NCBI GenBank assembly: GCA_013399875.1
Contig: VXAZ01006384.1
Location: forward strand, 92,434 to 156,433
Reading direction: 5' to 3'
Length of the DNA: 64,000 nt
DNA from: Gymnorhina tibicen
Lineage: Eukaryota; Chordata; Aves; Passeriformes; Artamidae
In this document: positions 14,701 through 26,700 of the stretch, piece after piece
Position numbering within the stretch: position 1 is the stretch's first letter
How the letters are laid out: each line of letters starts with the position of its first letter
Notes under the pieces: model-generated
Database searches by the model: none
Told to the model about the DNA's origin: nothing
The model's input: the letters and a program-made list of their open reading frames with translations, nothing else
Translations under genes and position numbers: made by a program

Positions 14701-17700
14701 AGAATTCTATTTTACAAGCCACATATAAAATTATATATATACATATATATTAAAAAATAGGTAACTCAACCACTGTATTAAAAGAAATGGTTACTTCAGC
14801 TGCTTTTTCTCTCATTTGAAAACATAATATACTTATTCACTGGTGGGCTTTACACATCGTACCTTTTCCTTTCAGTTATCAAAAAAAGACAAAGTATTGG
14901 AAGACAATATTAAAGATAATTTATAAGAATGTAATTTTAAATTCTTGGCAGAAAATTACAAGCAGTGTATGAACACTTTCTTCCTAGTCACCGTGTGTTT
15001 TAAATAAAGATGTACACCCAAGCAAACCATGCTCTGACTGTTGTATAACAGTATTTTTGGAAATGTGGTAATTTTGAAGAGTTAATGTTTGATTTTTAAA
15101 AATGTCTTTGACCCAAACATCACCTTTTAGTATTTTTTTACTTCAGTCCACAGGTATGCAAGAAATGGAAAATTCAAAAATAGTCCAGGCAAAAAAACTC
15201 AATGAGCATAGTCACTCTTTTAACAAAAGATATGTATTATTTCATTAACTTCTCAGTAAAACCATAAAGACTAATTATTTCAACTCTGTAATTATTTCAG
15301 TTTCTTAAAATGAGCATGTTTTATAAAATAAGGAATTTTGATAAATTATATATGCAGGAGAGAATGGAAACAATGTAGACTTTATGGTCTCTGTGGCTAC
15401 AACATCACAAAAGATATAAAATTAAATTAGAGCTACTTTCTAGACAACGCAATCACAACCTCAGAAGACTTAAAATACATTTTTGGAACCTGTTGAATAT
15501 CATGGTATTATTTGGGTTTTAAGCAAAATTTCCTCCAACTAATTTGGAGTCACTTTCACTTTTGTTCCTATTGCTCTTACAGTTCCTGGAATTACTACAA
15601 ACAAACGACAACTGTTTAAGTTAAGGGACAACTGCACAATCAATAGATATACTGACTGTATATGCACAAGATAAATCTGAACCCCCCAAAATATATAGCA
15701 GGAGGTCATATGACAAAATGAATTACAGGTATTTTGACGTGTTTAGTGAGTGCATCTGCCATGTATAAAAAAAACCAATTTGGATATGTTTTACTGAATT
15801 TTATTCGTAGCCCCATTATAGGTTTTTGCATCTTCTGTCTATGATTTAATACCATGGGGGAACAGAAAACCCCAAATTGATCATTATGCTGATGCAGAAA
15901 AGTATTTTTGTGAATCTTATTTTCTAACACGCATCAGTCATGGTCAGCATATCCAAATCCAAGCCAAATATTTGAACATTCATCCTCAAATATACTTTTC
16001 TGATGTAGGCAAATAAGAGAAGGAGCAACAAATTATGACAGTATTAAAACACTCCTAATTTAAGTTTCATGGAAATTCTAGACAGAATTTTTTATTATTT
16101 CTAAAATATAAAAAAATACGAAGAACCTAACATTCTGATTTATTTGATAAAAACATATTGATCATCACAATGATATGGATAGCACCAGGTTCAGAACTAT
16201 TAAAATGCAAAAAATCCTATTTTTCCAGTGTTAGCTACCATGTAGAAAAGGTAAACTACGACAAACTGCAAGATTTTTTTCCCATTATAACGACATAGTT
16301 TTGCTTCAAAGCTTCAAGTTAGTAGCATGAGGATGATGAAAAGAAGTTGAACATCAGAATTAAAAACCAGTGCTGCAGAAATTCATTGTTGTTGCTGTAT
16401 CAATTATACTGCTGTATCAGTGAAACTCCTTGGAATATTCTATGAATTGCTTTCTAGGTTTACTTTGAGAATTTTAAGCCCATGCATGCACTGACAAAGA
16501 AGAGTTTACCAACAACTTCCCCTTCCAAAAATTCTCATGTAGTCAGTAAGTTTTGTTATATTCTTTATAGAGTATGAACCCCCTAATGCAGTATCAACTT
16601 TACAGCTGCCCTAATGCTGGACATGTTAAACACAAACATTGCAAACCACTTCCTAATGTGTTACATTTAAATCTCTTTAGGGCTGTCTATAAAAGGATGA
16701 CCTATTTTTTATTTCTATCATGAAAGAAGATCACACACGTACAAAGTTTTTTGCTTTTGTTTTTTAAAGTTGAACAATGGATCTACACTTCACTTGGCTA
16801 TGCTACAGGCGTTTTATGGTCAGTCATGACTGAGATCGTTAGTCTTGTGCACTTGAACAACTCCGGAATTAAATTTTCCAAACATGTGATCTGTTATTTT
16901 AATATACACTAGTGGTGACTGATCGATTTCGCTTAAGTTACAAATTGTAAAAATAAATTCACCAAACCAAAAAGACCAGTATTGAAATGGAAAAGAATCC
17001 AGCTTTGGTTATAAATATTGGCTTTAACACAGTCTTTGCTTTCTGAAGTGCCTGTAGACAATATAGTAGTAAGTTGGAGGGAAAGGAGAAACCTACAGTG
17101 CTCAAATACTTACTATTGATGGAATCAGAATTTTCAGGCGGATAATTTTAGGTGCTGCAAGACATGATAAATCTCTAGGGAAATATATCTTACCTCCAAA
17201 CTTTGTTAAAAAAGTATGCAGCAGAAAACATGCATATGATTTCAGTTCTAAGTGTAGAATATAGACAACGTAGCTTCAAAAGCCAAAGCACAGTATTCTG
17301 CAATGACTAGTTCAAAGACTATGATATATTTCTAGACATCCTCCTGCATCTATGACTCTCCTTAACCCAAGAACAGGAAACAAAAAAACCCTAGGAAAAA
17401 CGTTTGAGGAGTCAATAGAAGGCAAGGGAAACCAACCTATGAATCCATGTTTCTGGACTCTTTGGAAACTTGGTTAACGCCAGTTTTCCAAGATGCAAAT
17501 CTTTAAGTGGATTTAAAGTGCCAGACAGTATTAATTCTTTCCTACAAAAGATAAAATAAATCTGTGTGAATGAAAGTGGTAACCTGAAAACAGAACACAA
17601 ATCCCAATAACAAATTGCATGGCATTTCCTTTCTATTATAACAGAACTTCACTGTCAAATCACAAGAGTTTAAAAACCCTTTAGTGCATTAATCATTCTA

Positions 17701-20700
17701 TTGTACTATACATATGTGCACAAAGAACTTAATCTGAACACATACAACCCATTAGTTCTCAAACCTACCCAGAAATCACTGAGTCAACTACCAGTAGGGT
17801 TACATACATGAACAAACATCCCTTCTTGAAATTAAGCCCTTAGATCATTGTGTGCATTTGAATAGCACTCCTCCACACTTACTTTTAGTTTTTAAATAGT
17901 TCAAGATACAGTGTAAAGGTTTCCTAAATTTATAAAGAAAAGATAAATATTCTCTGTTTGTAGACTGTTCTACAAACTTAACAAAAAGGCTGGAATTGCT
18001 AAGTTAACTTAAATGTAAAACAATCTTTGGTTAAAAAGAAAACAAAATTACTCTGACAAAACTTAATGTTCCTCCAACACAACCCTTCCCAAAGTACTCC
18101 CAACAGACAGAGCAAAATGAAAATCTGTACTTGGCCTTCTCACCTTCTTTGCACAGAATTCCCTGCCCCTCACTCTCTTCTTTCTAGCTTTATAATTCTT
18201 ATTGCCTGTCCTGAGCATGTTTGTAGACATCACTCCATCTCTGGTTACTTCAAGGGCACTATTCTTCATATCCTATTCTCCAATCTAGTAGGTAGCAGCT
18301 TTGAAGTAAAGATACAGTAACTTTCAAAGTTACCATCTGCAGAAAGAAAACACACATTTCCCAGAACCTGCAGCAGTCACAACTGAAAACTGAGAGTGCA
18401 AGAAGCAGAAGCAATTTTGGTGTGGGTTTGGGTTTTGGTTTGGTTTTTGTAAGAATTTCTGATTCATCACGATAGACATGGCTCCAGTAAGCGAAGAGCA
18501 GATCATCAACTTTCAGACCAAAAGACCCCAGTGGGATGGGAGGAAATACATTCTGGAAAGATCTGCTATCAAATAAGAAGGCAAAACTTCTCTGAAGTCT
18601 GTCACAGAACACATAATGCTGTCCTAAAGTTACGGCTGAGTCTCACAAACAAGCTGACATATTTCCTTTCTGTGACTACATGTTTTCTGTCTGACTTGGT
18701 AGTTTTCAGTAGGAAACTGACTGCATCTGGTACCTTTGACTTTGTGTTGCTGTAATTGAATCTTACAACCACAGTCAGAAGCTAATGGTTGCAACACAGT
18801 GAGCAAATATTATTAAAATTGAAGCAGAGTAGGGAAATGTATAAATCCTTATCAGAAGCTTTGCTTCTGATAGCTACTGGGACATTTATTTTTATTTCAA
18901 CTGAGTTCCAGCATGCTTCAGATTGGATGCTTTTAGCCTGTTTTTAAAAGGCAGTTCAGATGTACCAACCAGAAGTGGCAGACTGACCAGACCGTTCTGT
19001 GCCAGTGCACTCACTTTTGGAAAGCAGACAAAAAAAAGATTCAAGGTCAGCACTGGAGCAGGTGGAATAATTGCCTCATTACTGCAATGCAAAAGGTGAC
19101 TTTTTGGTAAAAATGACTTACCACACACACAGAATGAAAACACAGCCAAGATCAGTCTGATACTTAAAACAAATACAAGTACATATTTAACAGAGATTTA
19201 GATTACCAGGCCACCTACCTCCCAAAACCTAAACTTTCAGTGAAGAAATTGCTCTTTCTATATTTAAACATTCACTGTAAGTAAATAGGCTCACTTACAC
19301 ACTCTTAAAGTTAACTTCCTCCTTTGCAAAGTTGAGGAACAGTACAGACAAGATCCACCTTCACGGCTGTAGCAGAAAAGCTGTTTTTAGCTGTATTTAT
19401 TTTCAAATGAGAGATTCTCCCATTCACAAAGCACTGCAAGCACAAGCATGACTGAAGTACCATACACTCCTACATAAACCTCTTCTAAGCTCTTTCAGCT
19501 AACATCCAACTTGAGATATGTAACTTCTAGCTCACTTCCTTGCCATGTGGATCACAGGTAATGTTTCAGCCTTAAGGATTATAGCTCCCATAAAAGATAA
19601 TTTGGAATCATTTTGACTTGCCTTATGCTAACATCTTTGAAGTCATTCATATCTGATAGCAAAGTGTTTGACTTTTCAGAGCGTCATGTTACCTAATGTC
19701 TTTTGAACAATTGTACATGCCAGGAAGTATAAAAGGAAGAACAAAGGCATTTATGACAATTCCTTTACAATCACTTACATAAAAATGTTGGTCATTTTAA
19801 CTTACAAGACTTTTCAACTTCTAAAAACACAGGATAACTGAATTTAGGATTAACAGCTGGAGATAGCCCTTATCCCATTCAGTATAAAGGGGTTTCTTTC
19901 TCAGTTCTAGGAAGTGACACATCTCCTATTCTTTAGCACATCTTCCTCTGCCATACAATTACCTCTTGCTCAGGGCTCAGGGTTTAGGTTATAGTCCCTA
20001 CCCTTCTGTAACTTCCCAGTCACTTCTGATTTAAATAAATAAATAAACAACAAACCTATGTAGTAGGCGAACTACAATTGTTCAGAATAGCTCCAAAGAC
20101 AAAGTAGACTAGCTAGCCTAGATAACACGTTTTAAGTTCTATGTTCTCCTGTGCCTCATTAACCAGATACGACTTTCTGTGACTGTCAGCTGAGCTGAAA
20201 TGCTCATTCATTTGTCTTCCACAACACCATTTTAGTCTTCTGACTTTGCAAAGTCCTGTGTCCTTTCCTAGGACGGGATTTCCTTTTTTCTCTCTTCCTC
20301 TATCTTCAATTTCAGTGCTACTAAGTCAACCACTATCTCTGAAGCTCTCAGCAGAATTCAACATACAAAAAAAAAGGGATTATCCCTGTCTAAAATTAAA
20401 GAGTCAATAAATTACAAGAACCACACTGTGTGCAGGGCTGCTATTCAGTAAACAGCTAGAACACTTTTTATTTTTCAGGCTACTTAAAGTCTGTAACGCC
20501 TTTTTTCCTTTAAAATAAAGCAGCATATTTGTGTATGGAGAATGCAAGATGAACCTGGCATGACAAACATCCTCTGAGCAACAAGAAACCAATCATCCCA
20601 CGACAGATCCATCATATTCTGCAAGCAGAGTGCAAATCTCATACAATTAATTCTCAGCTCGGACTACCTCAGGATAAGGATTTACCACGAGCATCTGTAC

Positions 20701-23700
20701 AGAACTCAAGTCTGTCCTCTACTCTGTGACTGATTATGCCACACATGCAGCTAGCTTGACCTGTAATTTCACAGAGAAGCTGAAATATATGTCAACATAA
20801 CAAAAGTGCCTACCCTTCAAAACAGCAAACTCCCAGCAGGAGCCTAAAACAATGTAGGTTCAGATTCAGCAAATCAGTTCCTTGGCCAGAGCCGGCTCGC
20901 TGGTAACCTCCACAGAGACCAAGTGGCTTGTGTAACAAGAACTTCTCTCTGGATGCTAAACAGAGCTTCAAAGACAGACTGACTGGTAGACCACTAGGCA
21001 GGAATTCGGGAAGTAAGGCCACCTTCTGTAGTAATTTGTATATTTTGGTAAATCATAAACATCATAAAAGAGAAACAATTCTCATCCACATTCCCTAACA
21101 TTTTAAATTCCACTTACAACTTTGAACTACTCTTCCCATGCACTTAAAAGCTAACTCTTTCAGCTGTCAGGCAGAAAAAAAGCCAGACTAATAAGGACGA
21201 ATCCATCTGCAATAAAAAAAATTCCAGAAAACATAAACCAAAAATCAATTATAAGTACCATAAGATTAGATTACTGTAACATCTTGTACTTACACAAGCT
21301 CCTAATTCCGTTTTATCACTTGAAAGCTACTCAAGCTATACATATTCATGACAGTAAACCCTTTGCTATCACATTCATCCCCCTTTTTTAGACCTGAGAT
21401 GCTAGAAAAATACAGATCACAGCAGAATCCTTCAGAACTACTTCAGCAGTGAAAGAAGAAAAAAGAAAAAGCTGGATTTGGCATAACTAGGGCTGACAAC
21501 TACATGCAGCCATCATCTTTCTAGGTCATCTTGTTAATGCACCAACTGCAACATGCACCTTAACTACAGAAGTCCTGTTTGCCACGAATGCACTCCCAGG
21601 GACTGCTGCAATTTTGTCAACCCTCCAGCCCTCCTGAAACTACAGCTTTAAGACTGTCTCCAGTCTTACCTAGGCAGCAGAAAGAGAATATTCCTCCAAC
21701 TCTGAGATTTACAGAAAAGTCATACGATTACAAAGTTGTAAGGAACTGTTGTTTCTGCACTCCTAAAGAGCAAGAAGGTAAATTCCTGCTCCTCCTCCAT
21801 CATGCCTCCTGGACAAGTTCTGCATCTTGACCAAAGATGAAGCTATACTAAACCCAACACATACAAGAAAGGAGAGGGGAGGCGGAAAATGTGTTTGAAA
21901 TAAAGGGTAGACACCTTCCCCCCTTCTCTTGTAGTGTAGCTACAGACGTCTACTCAGAACTCACAGAGGGGTAAAAATGAAAACAGTGAATACACACAGC
22001 AGACATTAGTTGAGCACTACCCTCATAATTGCAAGAGGAAAGAGGAATGGTAGTTCAGTGGGACTTAGACATCCCGAAAATGTGGTGCAAACATGTGCAT
22101 TCATATGCACCATGATCTTTAGCCTGCACTACAAAAAAAACCCCCTAAAAACGCCCACTAAAAAACTCCCCCACCCAAACAAACAAAAAACTACAAACAA
22201 AAACCCCAAACAAACAAACAAACAAACAAACCCAACAAAAAAAACCAAAAAAGGGCAGTCTTAAACTATCTGCAATATACAGGAAAGAAGAGACTTTTAA
22301 CATTCCTTCAGTACTTCTCAGCTGACAAGCTCTTGCTGTGTCACTAGCACTTGAAACAAAGCTTTCAGCTGACTCATGTAAGGCCCAGGTCTTTCTGATG
22401 GCATTTTCTGAGTGCAACATACCTCACATTCCAAGCAGTGGTGAAGTCGGGGTTCAGCAGTAGCAGGGTACATGTGATATCTATCAGCTCTAAAATGATG
22501 GAACAAGAGACATTATTGTTAGTAATGATCTGCACACAGCACTGACCTCTCTGCAGTCCCTTACTCCTTCTCATTCCTCAAAGTCTCTCTGCTACAGGCT
22601 GCTGCACCTGTGGATGACCACCTCTGTAAAATATTGCTCTGTCTCATTCCAGAAGATATGCTAGCTTAAACTAAGAGGGAGCAAGATCTGCCATATCCTC
22701 CCTTTTCATTATTTAACATAATGAACTGAGTATGCCCTCAGCAAGGAAAGATCGTTATATAAAATCCTTGAGTATTCAGTGATTTTAACTGCACACACGC
22801 CATTCATGAGAAGCAGAGAATTCTTCAAAGAAGATCCAAAGATTTTTAAATACTACAGAGAAGTAAAAATATACCGTACTATTTTAGTACAAGTCTTAGC
22901 TGCAGATGGCTGCCATATACCATACTGTTACAAAAAATACACACACTATAAAAAACCTGTAGCTAAAAAATGAAACATCACAGCTATGAATTAGGATTAC
23001 AAAAGTACTCCCTATTGAACTGTACAGGAAATGCTTTAAATACATTGTGAAGTGCTTCAGATTGAAATTTTAAAACTAATTCAATAAAAAACTCCAAGCA
23101 AAACCCAAAACATTTGTTTGCATCCCTGCTTTTAAGCACTGTATACTGTAGATTTATGTATTATCCTGATTTTTAACTATGTCATAAAAACTGAATGTGA
23201 CTATCCAAGCTTTTACTTCAATTAAATTTGGCTACAGTTTCTCCTAATCACCCTGCATTTAACATACTAATTAGACTGTACTTCAGGTGATTTCCAGCAA
23301 ATAAGAGGTACTTCATTACTTGAAGGAAAAAGAAAAAGATGGTGCTCATGGAAACGGATCTCTGGTTGGCGCAGTTAACGTGACTGTAAAATGAACTGCT
23401 AAGAAGTCATTGACAAAATTCAACAGTAACGGGACATAAATTATTCAAAATGTAAAGGCACACAGCTTCCTGTATCTTTGAAACAGGAGTCAGTACTTGA
23501 GCGGGTCAAAAAGTGAAATATCTTCATATATTACTGGGTGGCTGATTGATCATTTATGTCCAACAAAGAAATTTTGTGTTTTCCATTGTGTTCTTCCTTA
23601 TGAGGAACATGCTAAGCCATCATATAATGCAAGGGGTGATGAGGGGTGTGGTGTGGAATTCTTCAGTGTACTGGTGACTGCACTAAACTGGGATGTTTTG

Positions 23701-26700
23701 AGAACTCTCTCAAGGAACGAACTTAACTTTCTATTTCCACAAGTTTTAGTCAAACCCCTCTCTGCTGCCAAGGAATAAATATTTCCCATTTGCGCAAAGC
23801 TTCTTCCTAATTTGCTACTTGAATGAACAAATATTTTTCCTTGGTTTACCCAATTCCTGAACCAGCAAAGTATTTCAACATCCATTTAATTTTATGCAGC
23901 TGACTATCCCATTTCAAATAACCAGGATTACTCACATACACAAAATTGAACATACATAAAATTAAACAGCTGCTAAGTGTTTTGCGGCTACTATTTCAAT
24001 TTTACATTCAAAAAATTAGTTTGGCAACATTTAACAAAGTATCAGTTTCATAAGGAGGAATAATTAAAATTGTGAGCTGTGATTGTTTCATGTACATTTT
24101 CCATTTCACCTGCAATAACGGTTTTAGTAATTATTAGGTACTACCATGGTACATGTTATATACACATCAAGCAAAAGTTTATTACAGCCTATTTCAGTCT
24201 TTTGAATACTTTTTAGGAAAGATTTTCAAATTCTACTTAAAACAATACAGTTTGTTTAGTCATGATTTCCAATTAATATGACCATTCTGGTAATCTCATA
24301 GGTCTGTAACAGCACCCAATCAAGTCCAACTTAAACAGAATTTGTTAACATTTTGTCTGTTTTCCCATTACAGAGGTTCACTGCATCCTGACCATTATCA
24401 AAGGAAAGATGCAGCTAAAAGGAAAATCTCCAAGTAATACCCAGTTCTTTCATGTCAATGTTCTTTGACGTAAGTAACAGTTGAAGATTCATGAAGATTA
24501 GATTCTGAGCCAGAGACGTGAAATGACACAATTTAGTAACCTCTGAGCCACTTTTCAATAGAAAAATGGCACAATTTAGTAACCTCTGAGCCACTTTTCA
24601 ATAGAAAGTCTTATGACAGATCTGGGACACAATGACAGCAGTTGCCAGCTATTTCCCCATGTCAGTAACAAAACCCAACATATCTTACTTACAATTTAAA
24701 TTACTTTCTACTAGATACATTTATGCAAACTATAGCATTATAGGTGCTCACACTGAACATGTCCTTTTGCACATTAAATTCTCCTCAACTGCAAAATGAC
24801 AAAACAATATGGTTTTACCTCACTTTTTAAATATGGCTATATCCAATTTTTTAGATATTCTGGGAGCAGTTTGTAACAATTTCAGAAAACCATCTTGATA
24901 TAAAACAAATGGTATGCATGCATAAATTTAAAAAAATATTGGAGAAAGGATAAAAACATACTGTAAAATTCAGATTTCTAAACTGAAATAATAGCAAGAG
25001 GAGCAGTCATTATTCTGGATTCCAAGTATCCAAAAGAAACTGTAAATTAAAACACCTGTGTCACTAACCTATCAATGAATGATTATAAAGCACCTCCTTT
25101 TTCCAGGATCCTGTCAGAAAAACTATCAGACACCACATCTGAAAGCAGACACTTAAATCTGTTTTTCTTCTCTGTTCTATTTTAAATGGCTTACAGTGAC
25201 TCAAGCAAAACAGAAAAGGTAACTAGAGACTATATCTGCAATCACCATTTATAACAAGCTTCAATAGAATATACAACTGAGTTCTGAAGCAGTGATAGAC
25301 AAATCTACCTCTTTACTAGATGCAAAAGAAAACAGCTACCCTGCCAAATTCCAAGCAGGCTCCAAGCTATCTGGAGCGAAATCCTCGAAAATACTAAGGA
25401 GAAAAATGCAACGTCTCTTGATAGAGTATACGTACTTATGACACATTAGAGACAAGTCTCTAAGCCCACCTGGAAAAGGCTTTTGCCTTCATTCTCTCCA
25501 CCACTGCAGTTCAGTTTGACCTAAAACTTTCTATCAAATGTGAAACTTAATTATGGTAAAACATACTAAACTCCTTCACAAACTGGTCATCAACATTAAG
25601 GCCCTGACTGTGTTTTAGAGTGGTTACAGAAAACCTCAGGAGACATGAAAATGCTGTAGATCATCTCTTCCCACACATCTCAAACTGACTTTTGTAAATG
25701 ACGAGACAAAGCAGAATGGAGTTTCATTTTCAAAAGAAAGCCAAAGAAGTTGCAGGCACTAGCCTAAAATCTGTGCTACTGCAGTATTCACTGACAGAGT
25801 TTTCTGAGCTGCATTTTGAGAGGAAGGGTTCTGCAGGTTTCACCCATGAGGGAAGCAGAGGCCCGCAGAAACCAACGCAGTGGCATCATGGGGCGTCACC
25901 ACAACAAAGTACCTGCACTGCTGTGACTGCAGCAGGGTGCTAGCACACAGGTAATGGCTATCAGCCATCTTCAGACATCCAAAAACGTGACACAGATCTC
26001 AATGTTTGTAGTTTGGCTTGAAACAAGAAGTTTCTCTCTGTGTGGAAGATCAGTGGAAACTTCAATGGTGAGACTTTACAGTAACACTTGAGATCAAAAT
26101 GAAGTCTCCTTACTGGAGATCTCTACCATGGTAACAATATACATCACAAACTCCTACCTCAGACTTCCAAAAGCACTGCAATGAGAACCACAGGTGTTGC
26201 TAAGATTGCCTGTGCTAGTAGGTTCAACTGTTTAAATGCTGAAGTTGTATCTCGCTATGTGTCAGTCAACATTAGTTTTATTCCCTGTATTAAAGCTCTT
26301 TTTATTGAATTTTGTTGTCATCAGCAAAATTACAAATTTCAAATCTGGAATGATATGTCACAATCACCAGTTTCTATCAAAACTGAATAAATCAGCAGCA
26401 GCTTGGTGGCAGTTATCAAAAAGATCCTGCTTAATAGGTCTAATCATAAAACACAAACACCAAGAACAAATGAAGCTACTTATGTTAGCAATACACATCC
26501 CCGAGGATAGACTCTTTAAAAGATGTCTGTAATGAGAAAAAATATTAAAGAAAATAAATTATGTGAAAATAAAAAACAAAGGGCAATGTAAAATTTATAA
26601 AGTCCATAAAATACTTTTCCTAGATAATTGCATAATGACATGACATGACATCAGCCCTCTGGGAGGAGTGTGGGAAACACAATGACACAAACACACACAA

